Source: Frankia sp. RB7 (GTDB taxonomy: Bacteria > Pseudomonadota > Alphaproteobacteria > Rhizobiales > Xanthobacteraceae). Taken from it: a DNA stretch of 64,000 nucleotides. Position numbers and translations under genes: made by a program. The notes below the pieces were generated by a model, which was not told where the DNA came from, made no database searches, and saw only the letters and a list, made by a program, of their open reading frames with translations. The stretch covers positions 166,370 to 230,369 of the forward strand of contig JAUEPE010000006.1 in assembly GCA_030403585.1 (NCBI GenBank), in the 5' to 3' direction. Shown piece after piece: positions 52,737 to 63,082 of this stretch (the first letter of the stretch is position 1; the number at the start of each line of letters is the position of its first letter).

Positions 52737-54395
52737 ATGCGACATCTTCTCCGCCTGACCAGCTTCGCCCTCGCACTCGCCGCCCTGCCCGCCGCGGCCC
52801 AGACCGCGGCGCCCGTCGAGTTGCGCATTCTCGCGATCAACGATTTCCACGGCAATCTCCGTCCGCCGCCGGGCGGCATCCGCATCAATGATCCCGAGGA
52901 TAAAGCCAAGAAGGTGATGGTCGCCGCCGGCGGCGCCGAATACATGGCGACGCTGGTCAAGCAATTGCGCGAGGGGCACAAGAACACCATCTTCGTCGCC
53001 GCCGGCGATTTGATTGGGGCGAGCCCGTTCCTGTCGGCGATGTTTCACGACGAGCCGTCGATCGAATCGCTCTCGATGATGGGGCTTGCGATCACCTCGG
53101 TCGGCAATCACGAATTCGACGAGGGCAAGACCGAGCTGCTCAGGATGCAGAACGGCAGCTGCCATCCGGAAGACGGATGCCAGGGACCACGTCCCTTCAC
53201 CGGCGCGAAATTCCACTATCTCGCAGCCTCCACCATCGAGACCGCGACCGGCAAGAGCGTGTTGCCGCCTTACGAGATCAGGGAGTTCGAGGGCATCCCG
53301 GTCGCCTTCATCGGGCTGGCCTTGAAGGAGACCGCCGGCATCGTCTCTCCGTCCGGCATTGCCGGACTCGAATTCCGCGACGAGGCCGAGACGGTGAACG
53401 CGCTGGTGCCGCAACTGAAAGCGCAGGGCGTCGAGGCGATCGTTGTGCTGATCCACCAGGGCGGCGAGCCCTCGGGCGATTACAACGAATGCCCGGCGAT
53501 CACGGGGCCAATCGTCGACATCGTCAAGAAGTTCGACCGCGCCGTCGACGTCGTGGTCAGCGGCCACACCCATCGCGCCTATGTCTGCGATATCGACGGC
53601 AGGCTGGTCACCAGCGGCGACAAATACGGCACGCTCGTCACCGCGATCGACCTCAAGCTCGATCCGGCGACACGCGACATCGTCAGCGCCAGGGCCGAGA
53701 ACGTCATCGTCGCCAACGCATCGCTGGCAAAAGATCCCGAGCAGACCGCGCTGATCGACGCCTATGACAAGCTCTCGGCGCCGATTGCCAACCGGCCGGC
53801 CGGATCGGTGACGCAGACGCTGTCGCGAAGTCCCAACGACGCCGGCGAAAGCGCGCTCGGCGACGTCATCGCCGATGCACAGCTTGCCGCGACCAGAGAC
53901 GCCAAGGATGGCAGCGCTGTCATCGCGCTCACCAATCCCGGCGGCATCCGCACCGACATCGTCCCGAAAGAGAACGGCGCGGTGTCCTATGGCGAATTGT
54001 TCGCGAGCCAGCCGTTCCGCAACCGCCTCGTCACCATGACGCTGTCAGGCAGCCAGCTCAAGGACATGCTGGAGCAGCAATGGCTCGATCCGAAGCGGCC
54101 GCGGATCCTCCAGGTGTCGATCGGGTTCAGCTACAGCTGGGACGCATCAAAGCCGATCGGCGAGCGCGTGATGGCCGACAAGATGACGCTCAATGGCAAG
54201 CCGATCGAGCCGGGCACCGGCTACCGCGTGACCGTCAACGATTACCTCGCCGTCGGCGGCGACGGTTTTACGGTCGCGAAACAGGGCGCTTCGCCGCAAT
54301 ATGGCGGCTATGACGCCGATGCGCTGTTTGCCTTCTTTAAGGCACATGGTCCGATCGGCCCGCTGCCGCCGACCCGTATCCTGCGGGTGAATTGA
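52737..54395 (+). CDS. 5'-nucleotidase / metallophosphatase, exported
   Basis: 552 residues from the ATG at 52737 with a Sec signal (MRHLLRLTSFALALAALPAA then QTAAP). The two-metal core shows AINDFHGNL, AAGDLIGASPF, GNHEFDEG and the histidines in VVSGHTHRAY. The C-terminal nucleotide-binding domain carries NPGGIRTDI and YLAVGGDGF. It hydrolyses nucleotides or sugar nucleotides in the periplasm to scavenge nucleosides and phosphate. Confidence 0.93.
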   Translation: MRHLLRLTSFALALAALPAAAQTAAPVELRILAINDFHGNLRPPPGGIRINDPEDKAKKVMVAAGGAEYMATLVKQLREGHKNTIFVAAGDLIGASPFLSAMFHDEPSIESLSMMGLAITSVGNHEFDEGKTELLRMQNGSCHPEDGCQGPRPFTGAKFHYLAASTIETATGKSVLPPYEIREFEGIPVAFIGLALKETAGIVSPSGIAGLEFRDEAETVNALVPQLKAQGVEAIVVLIHQGGEPSGDYNECPAITGPIVDIVKKFDRAVDVVVSGHTHRAYVCDIDGRLVTSGDKYGTLVTAIDLKLDPATRDIVSARAENVIVANASLAKDPEQTALIDAYDKLSAPIANRPAGSVTQTLSRSPNDAGESALGDVIADAQLAATRDAKDGSAVIALTNPGGIRTDIVPKENGAVSYGELFASQPFRNRLVTMTLSGSQLKDMLEQQWLDPKRPRILQVSIGFSYSWDASKPIGERVMADKMTLNGKPIEPGTGYRVTVNDYLAVGGDGFTVAKQGASPQYGGYDADALFAFFKAHGPIGPLPPTRILRVN

Positions 54396-54530
54396 CGCGG
54401 ATCAAACCGGCGTGGAACGGGACAGCCCTTTGCCATTCGCGGTGGAACGCATAGATTGGGTTCTGCATTGCGTTTTGGCGCCGGATGCGCCAAGCGACGT
54501 CGAGAGTTCGTTCCCAGTGAGGCCGACCTG

Positions 54531-55460
54531 ATGAGCACGCTTCTCCTGTCCCACAAGGCCTGCCTCGACCACGTCACGCCGCCGGGACATCCTGAAAGAC
54601 CCGACCGCCTGCGCGCGGTGGAGGAAGCGCTGTCGGTTGAGCGCTTCCAGTTCCTGGCGCGCGACCTGGCGCCGGAGGGCGATCTCGATCTCGTCACGCT
54701 GTGCCACAACGAGGATTACGTCACCGAACTTCGTCACATCGCGCCGACCAGCGGCCAGGTCTATATCGACGGCGACACCTCGATGTCCCCTGGCACGTGG
54801 GAAGCGGTGATGCGCGGCGTTGGCGGCGCGGTGGCGGCGACCGAAGCGGTGATGAACGGCGAGCACCGCAACGCCTTCGTCGCGGTGCGGCCGCCCGGCC
54901 ATCACGCCGAGATCGGCAAGCCGATGGGCTTCTGCTTCTTCGACAATGTCGCGATCGCCGCGCGCCATGCGCAGCGCAAATACGGCATCAAACGCGCGGC
55001 CATCGTCGATTTCGACGTACACCACGGCAACGGCACTCAGGACATCTTCTGGTCGGACCCGACCGTGATGTACTGCTCGACGCATCAAATGCCGCTGTTT
55101 CCGGGCACCGGCGCCAAAGGCGAGCGCGGCGATCACGACACCATCGTCAACGCACCGCTCGCCTCGGAAGACGGCGGACCCGAATTCCGCTCGGCGTTCG
55201 AGAATTTGATCCTGCCGCAACTCGAAAAATTCAGTCCCGAGTTGCTCATCATCTCCGCAGGTTTCGACGCGCATTACCGCGATCCGCTGGCCTCGCTGAA
55301 TTTGCGCGCGGAGGACTATTCCTGGGTCACGCGCAAGCTGATGGACCTTGCCGACAAATCCGCCGAGGGCCGCGTTGTTTCTGTGCTCGAAGGCGGCTAC
55401 GACCTGCAAGGACTGAAAGAATCTGTTACGGCGCATGTCGGCGCCCTGATGGGCGCCTAG
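54531..55460 (+). CDS. Histone-deacetylase-family (class II/acetoin-utilisation-like) amidohydrolase
   Basis: 309 residues from the ATG at 54531 with GAGG upstream. The zinc-enzyme core is complete: RPPGHHAE, FFDNVAIAARHAQ, the ligands in DFDVHHGNGTQDIF and GFDAHYRDPLASL, then VLEGGYDL near the end. Bacterial members deacetylate small amines such as acetylpolyamines or act as amidohydrolases; the natural substrate is not predictable here. It is 74 bases upstream of xseB. Confidence 0.93.
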   Translation: MSTLLLSHKACLDHVTPPGHPERPDRLRAVEEALSVERFQFLARDLAPEGDLDLVTLCHNEDYVTELRHIAPTSGQVYIDGDTSMSPGTWEAVMRGVGGAVAATEAVMNGEHRNAFVAVRPPGHHAEIGKPMGFCFFDNVAIAARHAQRKYGIKRAAIVDFDVHHGNGTQDIFWSDPTVMYCSTHQMPLFPGTGAKGERGDHDTIVNAPLASEDGGPEFRSAFENLILPQLEKFSPELLIISAGFDAHYRDPLASLNLRAEDYSWVTRKLMDLADKSAEGRVVSVLEGGYDLQGLKESVTAHVGALMGA

Positions 55461-55534
55461 ACAGACCCGCCACACTAAGCCCGCAAAACTCTGCTGTTTT
55501 ACACGAGAAGCGAATCGGGCAATCGGAAACGGAT

Positions 55535-55786
55535 ATGGCCGAAAATACCCAAGTCGACGTCTCCCGGCTCACCTTCGAGCGCGCGATCGAGGAACTCGAA
55601 ACGATCGTGAAGCGGCTCGAGGACGGCAAGGTGCCGCTCGAGGAATCCGTCACGATCTACGAGCGCGGCGAAGCGCTGAAGCGCCGCTGCGAGGAGCTGT
55701 TGCGCCAGGCCGAGGCGCGCGTCGACAAGATCACCACCGATGCCAACGGCCAGGCCACCGGCACCGCGCCACTCGACGTGCAGTAG
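55535..55786 (+). CDS. xseB: Exodeoxyribonuclease VII small subunit
   Basis: 83 residues, the typical length. The helical hairpin motif LTFERAIEELETIVKRLEDG followed by PLEESVTIYERGEALKRRCE matches XseB closely. It pairs with XseA (encoded elsewhere) to degrade single-stranded DNA and helps in repair. It lies between the deacetylase-like gene and dxs, an arrangement common in alphaproteobacteria. Confidence 0.95.
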   Translation: MAENTQVDVSRLTFERAIEELETIVKRLEDGKVPLEESVTIYERGEALKRRCEELLRQAEARVDKITTDANGQATGTAPLDVQ

Positions 55787-56377
55787 GGGACGCCGTCCCG
55801 AAGCTGCTCGTTTCGAGCATCAGCCGCCTGCATTTTTTCACGATCGCACGCCGCTATCTCCGCTCGCGGGCCGGGTGGCCGGGCACCAGAATTGACGAGT
55901 TCCCTCGCCCGCGCCGCTTGGCCCGGCAAATCTCGCTAAAATCCCTGTCCTTTCGCCCAGAATCCTGCCGAGGAACCGGGCAGAATTGGAACTTCCCCAC
56001 CGGCGCCGCGATTAACCAAATTGGCCCGCCGGTTGCACCTGCATACCCGCAAGCAGCCGGGCGGGTTGGCTTTGGCCCAAGCTTTGGTGTAAAGCTGCGC
56101 GCAGTGTGGCTTTTTGTTAGCTTTGACGTGGGGACTGATTTCCGACGACAAGCGCTTCAAATCGCTGATGAAATTGGCTGGGACGGACGAAGCCGATCTA
56201 CGTGACAGGGATCACAGAGACTGAACCGGAGCGCACTTAGGCTCACCTAAGCTTGACGACGGGGCTTTTGCCCCATGCAGGTGGCTCCGACGGTTTTAGG
56301 ACTCGCGCTGCGCCGACATTGTGCAAACCCATCGCGCACCGGAACGATCTTCCGGCGCTGACAAATTGGAAATCGCT
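55787..56377. promoter_or_regulatory. Long leader/intergenic region upstream of dxs
   Basis: No gene is supported; short frames on both strands have no family match. Three small perfect stem-loops lie in the last 150 bases: CTTAGG-CTCA-CCTAAG (56236-56251), GGGGC-TTTT-GCCCC (56261-56274) and CGGAA-CGATC-TTCCG (56340-56354). They could form a structured dxs leader or end transcription from upstream. Function is unproven. Confidence 0.4.
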
Positions 56378-58306
56378 GTGAACGCATACAGTAAAACGCC
56401 GCTTCTCGACACCATCCGGACGCCGGACGACCTGCGCAAGCTCAAGGTCGAGCAGGTTCGCCAGGTCGCCGACGAGCTGCGTCAGGAGACCATCGATGCC
56501 GTCTCGGTGACCGGCGGTCACTTCGGCGCGGGCCTCGGCGTGGTCGAGCTCACCACCGCGATCCACTACGTCTTCGACACCCCGCGCGATCGACTGATCT
56601 GGGACGTCGGCCATCAGGCCTATCCGCACAAGATCCTCACCGGACGCCGCGACCGCATCCGCACGCTGCGCACCGGCGGCGGCCTGTCCGGCTTCACCAA
56701 GCGCAGCGAGAGCGATTACGATCCGTTCGGCGCCGCGCATTCCTCGACCTCGATCTCCGCCGGCCTCGGCATGGCCGTCGCGCGCGACCTCGCCGGCGGC
56801 AAGAACAACGTTATCGCAGTGATCGGTGACGGTGCGATGTCCGCGGGCATGGCCTACGAGGCCATGAACAACGCGGGCGCCATGAACTCACGCCTGATCG
56901 TCATCCTCAACGACAACGACATGTCGATTGCGCCGCCGGTCGGCGCCATGAGCGCCTATCTGTCGCGCCTCTACTCCGGCAAGACCTATCGCACGCTGCG
57001 CGATGCGGCCAAGCAGATCAACAAGCGCCTGCCGAAGATCCTCGCCAACCGCGCCAACCGCGTCGAGGAATATTCCCGCGGCTTCATGATGGACGGCGGC
57101 ACGCTGTTCGAGGAGCTCGGCTTCTACTACGTCGGCCCGATCGACGGCCATAACCTCGACCATCTGCTGCCCGTGCTGAAGAACGTGCGCGACATGGAGA
57201 CCGGCCCGATCCTGGTCCACGTCGTGACGCAGAAGGGCAAGGGCTACGGTCCGGCGGAAGCGTCCGCCGACAAGTACCACGCCGTCGTCAAGTTCGACGT
57301 CGCGACCGGCACCCAGGCCAAGTCCAAGCCGAACGCTCCCGCCTACCAGAACGTGTTCGGCCAGAGCCTCGTCAAGGAAGCCGAGAAGGACGACAAGATC
57401 GTTGCCATCACCGCGGCGATGCCGTCGGGCACCGGCGTCGACATCTTCAACAAGGCGTTCCCGGACCGCACTTTCGACGTCGGTATCGCCGAGCAGCACG
57501 CGGTGACCTTCGCCGCGGGTCTTGCGACCGAAGGCTACAAGCCGTTCTGCGCGATCTACTCGACCTTCCTGCAGCGCGGCTACGATCAGATCGTCCATGA
57601 CGTCGCGATCCAGAACCTGCCCGTCCGCTTCGCCATCGACCGCGCCGGCCTCGTCGGCGCCGACGGCGCGACGCATGCCGGCTCGTTCGACAACGCCTAT
57701 CTCGGCTGTCTGCCGAACATGGTGATCATGGCGGCGGCCGATGAATCCGATCTCGTGCACATGGTGGCGACGCAGGTTGCGATCAACGACCGGCCGAGCG
57801 CGCTACGCTATCCGCGCGGCGAAGGCCGCGGCATCGAGATGCCCGACGTCGGCATTCCCCTCGAGATCGGCAAGGGCCGCATGATCCGCCAGGGCAACAA
57901 GATCGCCCTGCTCTCGTTCGGCACGCGTCTGGCCGAATGCGAGAAGGCGGCCGACGAGCTCGCCGCCCACGGCCTCTCGACCTCGATTGCGGATGCGCGC
58001 TTCATGAAGCCGCTCGACACCGAGCTGGTGCTCAAGCTCGCCCGTGACCACGACGTGCTGATCACGATCGAGGAAGGCTCGGTCGGCGGCTTCGGCTCGC
58101 ATGTCGCGCAGTTCCTGACCGACCAGGGCGTGCTCGACACCGGCCTGGTGCGCTTCCGCACGATGGTGCTGCCCGACGTATTCCAGGATCACGACACGCC
58201 GGCCGCGATGTACGGCCGCGCCGGTCTCGACGCCAAGGGCATCGTCGCCAAGGTGTTCGAAGCGCTCGGCAAGGACGTCAAGACCGAGACGGTCAAGCTC
58301 GCCTAA
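56378..58306 (+). CDS. dxs: 1-deoxy-D-xylulose-5-phosphate synthase
   Basis: First enzyme of the MEP isoprenoid pathway: pyruvate plus glyceraldehyde-3-phosphate gives DXP, using thiamine diphosphate. 642 residues from a GTG at 56378 ([20 protein letters not shown]), the start matching known rhizobial Dxs; an ATG at 56321 has no family support. Features: [15 protein letters not shown], the thiamine site [35 protein letters not shown] and the transketolase pyrimidine region [16 protein letters not shown]. It is immediately followed by rhizobial repeats, so it probably ends its own transcript. Confidence 0.97.
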   Translation: MNAYSKTPLLDTIRTPDDLRKLKVEQVRQVADELRQETIDAVSVTGGHFGAGLGVVELTTAIHYVFDTPRDRLIWDVGHQAYPHKILTGRRDRIRTLRTGGGLSGFTKRSESDYDPFGAAHSSTSISAGLGMAVARDLAGGKNNVIAVIGDGAMSAGMAYEAMNNAGAMNSRLIVILNDNDMSIAPPVGAMSAYLSRLYSGKTYRTLRDAAKQINKRLPKILANRANRVEEYSRGFMMDGGTLFEELGFYYVGPIDGHNLDHLLPVLKNVRDMETGPILVHVVTQKGKGYGPAEASADKYHAVVKFDVATGTQAKSKPNAPAYQNVFGQSLVKEAEKDDKIVAITAAMPSGTGVDIFNKAFPDRTFDVGIAEQHAVTFAAGLATEGYKPFCAIYSTFLQRGYDQIVHDVAIQNLPVRFAIDRAGLVGADGATHAGSFDNAYLGCLPNMVIMAAADESDLVHMVATQVAINDRPSALRYPRGEGRGIEMPDVGIPLEIGKGRMIRQGNKIALLSFGTRLAECEKAADELAAHGLSTSIADARFMKPLDTELVLKLARDHDVLITIEEGSVGGFGSHVAQFLTDQGVLDTGLVRFRTMVLPDVFQDHDTPAAMYGRAGLDAKGIVAKVFEALGKDVKTETVKLA

Positions 58307-58320
58307 GGGCTGCTTCTTCG

Positions 58321-58438
58321 CCTCTCCCGCTTGCGGGAGAGGCCGGATCGCGAAGCGATCCGGGTGAGGGCTTTCACCTCTTGGGGGTTCTCGATTGAGG
58401 AGAGACCCCTTCCCCAACCCTTCCCCGCTTGCAAGCGG
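58321..58438. repeat. Cluster of palindromic intergenic repeats behind dxs
   Basis: Three hairpins occur in a row: CCTCTCCCGC-TT-GCGGGAGAGG (58321-58342), CCGGATCGC-GAA-GCGATCCGG (58343-58363) and CCGCTTGCAAGCGG (58425-58438). The CTCCCGCTTGCGGGAG unit is a common rhizobial intergenic element. Here it may also terminate dxs or stabilise its message. Confidence 0.75.
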
Positions 58439-58500
58439 GAGAGGGAGAAGAGCACGTACCGCAGCTCGCACCTCAATCTAGATTCTCCGGTCTTCGCTCC

Positions 58501-59055
58501 ATGAAAATCTATCTTGCAGGTCCCGATGTGTTCCTGCCGGATGCGGTTGAGATCGGCCGGCAGAAGGCCGCGATCTGCGCTGCCCACGGACTCACCGGCC
58601 TCTATCCCCTCGACAACGCCATCGACCTCACCGCGCCCGATGCGTCGCGGCAGATCTTTTGCGGCAACGAGGCCATGATGGACGCGGCCGATGCCATCAT
58701 CGCCAATCTCACCCCGTTCCGCGGCACTGGCGCCGATCCCGGCACCGTCTACGAGCTCGGCTACATGGCCGGCCGGCGAAAGCTTTGCCTGGCCTATTCC
58801 AACGATGGCACCATCTATGCCGACCGCGTCGGCCGCTTGATGCACGTCACCTCGGAGGGCGGGCGGCTGGTCGACGCACAGGGGCTGACGGTCGAGGATT
58901 TTGGCCTCGTCGACAATCTCATGATGATCCATGCGCTGGAGCAGCACGGCTGTCCACTGGTGACACCGGCAGAACCGCCGGCCGACGTCTGGCACGATCT
59001 CGCCGCGTTCGAGACTTGCGTCCGGATCGCAGCCGCGCGATTGATCGCACCATAA
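58501..59055 (+). CDS. Nucleoside 2-deoxyribosyltransferase
   Basis: 184 residues from the ATG at 58501. The opening MKIYLAGPDVFLPDAVEI, NLTPFRGTGADPGTVYELGY (with the nucleophile glutamate in YELGY) and DNLMMIHAL identify this small Rossmann-like family. It transfers deoxyribose between bases or hydrolyses modified deoxynucleotides. It is upstream of tlyA on the same strand. Confidence 0.9.
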   Translation: MKIYLAGPDVFLPDAVEIGRQKAAICAAHGLTGLYPLDNAIDLTAPDASRQIFCGNEAMMDAADAIIANLTPFRGTGADPGTVYELGYMAGRRKLCLAYSNDGTIYADRVGRLMHVTSEGGRLVDAQGLTVEDFGLVDNLMMIHALEQHGCPLVTPAEPPADVWHDLAAFETCVRIAAARLIAP

Positions 59056-59081
59056 GCACTTCACTCGTCTCCGGAGAGATC

Positions 59082-59816
59082 ATGCCCCCTGCCCGCAAGC
59101 GCGCGGATGTTCTGCTGGTCGAGCGCGGCCTGTTCGAGAGCCGGGCGCGGGCGCGCGCGGCGATCGAGGCCGGCCTCGTCACGGCTGACGACAAGCAGGT
59201 CGCAAAGCCCTCGGAGACGATCGCCGAGGACGCGGTGATCCAGGCCGAGCCCGCGCACCCCTACGTCTCGCGCGGCGGCGTCAAGCTCGCCGGCGCGCTG
59301 GAGCGTTACCCGATCGAGATCGAGGACCATGTCTGTCTCGACGTCGGCGCCTCCACCGGCGGCTTTACCGAGGTGCTGCTGGCGAATGGCGCGAGCCTTG
59401 TGTTCGCCATCGATGTCGGCACCAGCCAGCTACATGCCTCGCTGCGCGATCATCCCAAGATCGTGTCGATGGAGGAGACCGACATTCGCAGCTATGATGG
59501 CAAGCGACTGCCGGCGCGGCCCGATGTCGTCGTGATCGACGTGAGCTTTATTTCGCTCAAGATGGTGCTGCCCGTGGCGCTGTCGCTGGCAGCTTCGCCG
59601 ATGAGCCTGCTGGCGCTGGTCAAGCCGCAGTTCGAGGCCGATCGGAAGCACAACAAGAAGGGCATCATCCGCGACGCCGCCGTGCATCAGGGGATCTGCG
59701 ACGACATCGCGGCCTTTGCCGCGTCGCTCGGCTGCACCGACATCGCGGTGTTTCCCTCTTCGATCGCAGGCGGCGACGGCAACATCGAATTCTTCCTGGG
59801 CGCGCGCCGTGGTTGA
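59082..59816 (+). CDS. tlyA: TlyA-family rRNA 2'-O-methyltransferase
   Basis: 244 residues from the ATG at 59082 with GGAGAG upstream. The S4-like RNA-binding head [20 protein letters not shown] with the [15 protein letters not shown] signature is followed by the SAM motif [20 protein letters not shown] and catalytic K-D-K-E-type segments ([22 protein letters not shown]). Such enzymes 2'-O-methylate ribosomal cytidines. The stop overlaps the next gene by 8 bases. Confidence 0.95.
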   Translation: MPPARKRADVLLVERGLFESRARARAAIEAGLVTADDKQVAKPSETIAEDAVIQAEPAHPYVSRGGVKLAGALERYPIEIEDHVCLDVGASTGGFTEVLLANGASLVFAIDVGTSQLHASLRDHPKIVSMEETDIRSYDGKRLPARPDVVVIDVSFISLKMVLPVALSLAASPMSLLALVKPQFEADRKHNKKGIIRDAAVHQGICDDIAAFAASLGCTDIAVFPSSIAGGDGNIEFFLGARRG

Positions 59817-61053
59817 ACGCATCACGATCGATCATGTCGGCCATCGCGGTGATGGCGTCTCGCTGACGACGCGCGATGCGATCTACGTGCCCTACACGCT
59901 TGGCGGCGAGAGTGTCGAGGTCGGCCATGTCGCGGGTCATCCTGACCGGCGCAAGCTGCTCGCGGTCGACGTCGCAAGCCCCGAGCGCGTTGAGCCGTTC
60001 TGTCCGCATTTCGGCATCTGCGGCGGCTGCGCGATTCAGCACTGGGCGGCAGATCCCTATCACGCCTGGAAGCGCAACATCGTGGTCGAGACGCTGGCGC
60101 AGGCCGGCATCGATTGTGACGTGGCACCGCTGGTCGATGCCCACGGCGCCGGCCGCCGTCGCATCACGCTGCACGGGAGGTTCGGCACGCATGACGTGCT
60201 GAAGGTCGGCTTCTCGGCCGCGGGCTCGCACGATGTCATTCCAATTCATCGCTGCCCGATCCTCGATCCCGCGCTCGAGGGTGCGCTCGACGCCGCCTGG
60301 GCACTCGCGGAGCCGCTGACGTCCAAAATGCCGGTGACGAAGCCGCTCGATATCCAGGTCACAGCGACCGCCAGCGGTCTCGATGTCGATTTACGCGGCT
60401 CGGGGCCACTGCCGACGCCACTGGTCACGGCGTTGTCGCGCGTTGCCGAGCAGCATCGGCTGGCGCGGCTGACGCGGCATGGCGAGTTGGTGCTGCAACG
60501 CCTGCCGCCAACGGTGAGGATGGCCCGTGCCGAGGTGACGCTGCCGCCGGGCTCGTTCCTGCAGGCAACGGTGGCGGGCGAAGAGACGCTCGCCGCACTC
60601 GTCGCCGAGCGCGTCGGCAAGGCCAAGGAAGTTCTCGACCTCTTCTGCGGCGTCGGCCCGTTCGGCCTGAGGCTTGCGGAGAAGGCGCGTGTCACGGCTT
60701 ACGACAACGACGCCGGCGCGATCGCCGCTCTCGCGAAGGCCGCACGCACGCCGGGGCTCAAGCCGATCAAGGCCGAGACGCGCGACCTGTTCCGCCGTCC
60801 GCTGGTGCCGCCGGAGCTGCGCGATTTCGATGCGGTGGTGTTCGATCCGCCGCGCCAGGGCGCACAGGCGCAGGCGCTGAAACTCGCGGCGAGCAAGGTG
60901 CCGGTCGTGATCGCGGTGTCCTGCAACGTCGCCACCTTCGCCCGCGACGCGCGGCTGCTGATCGACGGCGGCTATCGGATCGAGACTGTCGTGCCGGTCG
61001 ACCAGTTCCGCCACACACCGCATGTCGAGCTGGTGGCGCGGTTTACGCGATGA
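59809..61053 (+). CDS. RlmD/TrmA-type RNA (uracil-C5) methyltransferase
   Basis: 414 residues from a GTG at 59809 that overlaps the tlyA stop; longer upstream reading is a frame artefact. The iron-sulfur cysteines [10 protein letters not shown] near the N-terminus, SAM motif [16 protein letters not shown] and the catalytic cysteine in [12 protein letters not shown] preceded by FDPPRQGA are all present. It probably methylates 23S rRNA uridine, site unproven. It is coupled to tlyA, so both form an rRNA-modification pair. Confidence 0.92.
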   Translation: MVERITIDHVGHRGDGVSLTTRDAIYVPYTLGGESVEVGHVAGHPDRRKLLAVDVASPERVEPFCPHFGICGGCAIQHWAADPYHAWKRNIVVETLAQAGIDCDVAPLVDAHGAGRRRITLHGRFGTHDVLKVGFSAAGSHDVIPIHRCPILDPALEGALDAAWALAEPLTSKMPVTKPLDIQVTATASGLDVDLRGSGPLPTPLVTALSRVAEQHRLARLTRHGELVLQRLPPTVRMARAEVTLPPGSFLQATVAGEETLAALVAERVGKAKEVLDLFCGVGPFGLRLAEKARVTAYDNDAGAIAALAKAARTPGLKPIKAETRDLFRRPLVPPELRDFDAVVFDPPRQGAQAQALKLAASKVPVVIAVSCNVATFARDARLLIDGGYRIETVVPVDQFRHTPHVELVARFTR

Positions 61054-61057
61054 AGTC

Positions 61058-61651
61058 CTAGCGTCGTAGCTGGCCAAGCGCCGGCGACTCGCCGGGCAGC
61101 ATGTCCGACCTGATGTCGCTGTCCATGCGGCCCGAGTCTCGCTGGGTGAAACCGGCCCCGAACGACAGGCTGAGGTTCGACGTCGGTTTGAACTCGACAC
61201 CGGCAAATCCGCCGTAGCCGGGCGCAGCACCGGAGGTCAGCGGCGCGACCGAACTGCCGATGCCGTTGCCATATTTCAGCGTGTCGAAACCGGCAAAGAA
61301 CGTCACAGGCATGCCGCCCGCGCTCTTCATGTTGTAGCCGAGCTGCGTGCTGTCGTAGGACAGCGCGCTGAAATTGCCGGCTGGGCCCGTCTGGTTGAGG
61401 CCGCTCCAATTGAGGTTGCCGCGTTGGCTGCCGACAAAGAAGCCGTTCGCAAAATTGGTGCGCCCACTGGCATCGAAGCTCGGAAAATTGCCGTAGGTAT
61501 CGGAGCTCTGGCCGGCACTGCCGCCAAAGCCGAAAGCTCCGCCCGGTATCCAATAACTCAGAGGTGCTACTTGCGCATGAACCGGTGCTCCACCGAAGCA
61601 AAGCACGGCGAGGAGAGCTGCGAGACCGCAAGAACCTGCAAGGCTGGACAT
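61058..61651 (-). CDS. Exported outer-membrane-beta-barrel-like protein, function unknown
   Basis: 197 residues with a Sec signal (LAALLAVLCFGGAPVHAQV). The mature chain is rich in Gly/Ser/aromatic residues with alternating strands (NSLS-type end SNLSLSFGAGFTQRDSGRMD; FFAGFDTLKYGNG; GYGGFAGVEFKPT), like small rhizobial surface barrels. No enzyme motif. A ribosome site GGAAG precedes the ATG. It is convergent with the RlmD-type gene, 4 bases apart, and divergent from the methyltransferase gene. Confidence 0.75.
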   Translation of the reverse strand: MSSLAGSCGLAALLAVLCFGGAPVHAQVAPLSYWIPGGAFGFGGSAGQSSDTYGNFPSFDASGRTNFANGFFVGSQRGNLNWSGLNQTGPAGNFSALSYDSTQLGYNMKSAGGMPVTFFAGFDTLKYGNGIGSSVAPLTSGAAPGYGGFAGVEFKPTSNLSLSFGAGFTQRDSGRMDSDIRSDMLPGESPALGQLRR

Positions 61652-61899
61652 TCAGGCTTCCGTCGAAAAGGTTCCAAATTATACCTCCGGCATCGTGCGA
61701 TTGCCAGAGAGGGGCACTGCACATCGCGTGATCCAGTCCCAGGATTACGTTCTCTTGATGCGTTGAACCTCCCCCGCGGCGGATTGACCCATTGAGAGGA
61801 CGCGCAAGCCCAAGTCCCTTTGATTGTGAAGGCTTGGCGCGGTCCGCAGCGCAATTGCGCAGACCCTTGAAAACGCCCAACGTTTGGATGGAGGCTGTC

Positions 61900-62958
61900 A
61901 TGGAGGTCAATTCCGACAAGTTGAATGCCTTTATGGGCAAGATGGTCACCGAGTTCGGCGCGGCGATGAATGCATCGCTGGTCCTGCTCGGCGACAAGCT
62001 CGGTCTCTACCGGACCCTCGCCGCCAAGGGGCCGATGAACTCGTCCGAGCTCGCGAGCGCCACCGGAACGACGGAGCGCTATGTCCGCGAATGGCTGTCG
62101 AGCCAGGCGGCGTCCGGCTACATCGAATACGATGGCGCCACAGGCAAGTTCTCCATGCTGCCGGAGCAAGCGATGGCGCTCGCCGACGAGGACAGTCCGG
62201 TCTTTCTCGGCGCGTTCGGCAACGTCATTGCTTCCGCGTTTCTCGACGAGCCGAAGATTTCGGATGCGTTCAAATCCGGTAAAGGCGTCGGCTGGAACCG
62301 GCGCAGCGAGTGCCTGTTCTGCGGCACCGCCCGCTTCTTCCGCACCGGCTACATGCATCATCTGGTGCAAGAGTGGCTGCCCGCACTCGACGGTGTCGTC
62401 GACAAGCTGAAGCGTGGTGCCAAGGTCGCCGATGTCGGCTGCGGACACGGCGTCTCGACGCGGCTGATGGCGGAGGCCTTTCCCAATTCACGCTTTTATG
62501 GCTTCGACTATCACGAGGGCTCGATCGAGGCGGCGCGCAAGGCGGCAGCCGAGGCCAAGCTCGGCGATCGCGTCAGCTTCGCGGTTCACTCGGCCAAGAC
62601 CTATCCGGCCGAGGGCTACGATCTCGTCTGCTTCTTCGATTGCCTGCACGACATGGGCGATCCCGTCGGCGCCATCAGCCACGTGCGTCAGACCATGGCG
62701 AAGGACGGCACCTGCATGCTGGTCGAGCCGTTCGCGGGCGACCGCCTCGAAGACAATCTCAACCCGGTCGGGCGCGTCTACTATGCGGCGTCGACCATGA
62801 TCTGTACGCCAGCCTCGCTCGATCAGGAGGTGGGCCTTGCACTCGGCGCGCAGGCCGGCGAGGCAAGGCTGCGCAAGGTCGCCAGCGAAGGCGGCCTGTC
62901 GCGCTTCCGTCGGGCCGCCGAGACGCCCTTCAACCTGATCCTGGAGGCGCGGATCTGA
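61900..62958 (+). CDS. Class I SAM-dependent methyltransferase with N-terminal winged helix
   Basis: 352 residues from the ATG at 61900 (GGAGG 7 bases upstream). An N-terminal dimerisation/winged-helix region (TGTTERYVREWLSSQAASGY) precedes the Rossmann methylase core VADVGCGHGVSTRLMAEAFP then YGFDYHEGSIEAAR, with VCFFDCLHDMGD as the post-II motif. The layout resembles small-molecule methyltransferases such as Rv2258c and O-methyltransferases. The substrate is unknown. Confidence 0.88.
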   Translation: MEVNSDKLNAFMGKMVTEFGAAMNASLVLLGDKLGLYRTLAAKGPMNSSELASATGTTERYVREWLSSQAASGYIEYDGATGKFSMLPEQAMALADEDSPVFLGAFGNVIASAFLDEPKISDAFKSGKGVGWNRRSECLFCGTARFFRTGYMHHLVQEWLPALDGVVDKLKRGAKVADVGCGHGVSTRLMAEAFPNSRFYGFDYHEGSIEAARKAAAEAKLGDRVSFAVHSAKTYPAEGYDLVCFFDCLHDMGDPVGAISHVRQTMAKDGTCMLVEPFAGDRLEDNLNPVGRVYYAASTMICTPASLDQEVGLALGAQAGEARLRKVASEGGLSRFRRAAETPFNLILEARI

Positions 62959-63082
62959 TCCCCATCATGCCGGGCGCGTGCATGCGGCCATGCCGCAGCC
63001 TCGCCCGGCGCCGCCATCCTCCGCTCCGAATCTCAAAATGGGCTGGAATTCAGATCGCCGTCATTGCTAGAACAGTCAGCGA

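Noticed and set aside
54701..55534. Long plus-strand frame running through the deacetylase-like gene into xseB
   Set aside because: Only the last 83 codons match XseB; the rest is an Arg-rich off-frame reading of the deacetylase-like gene.
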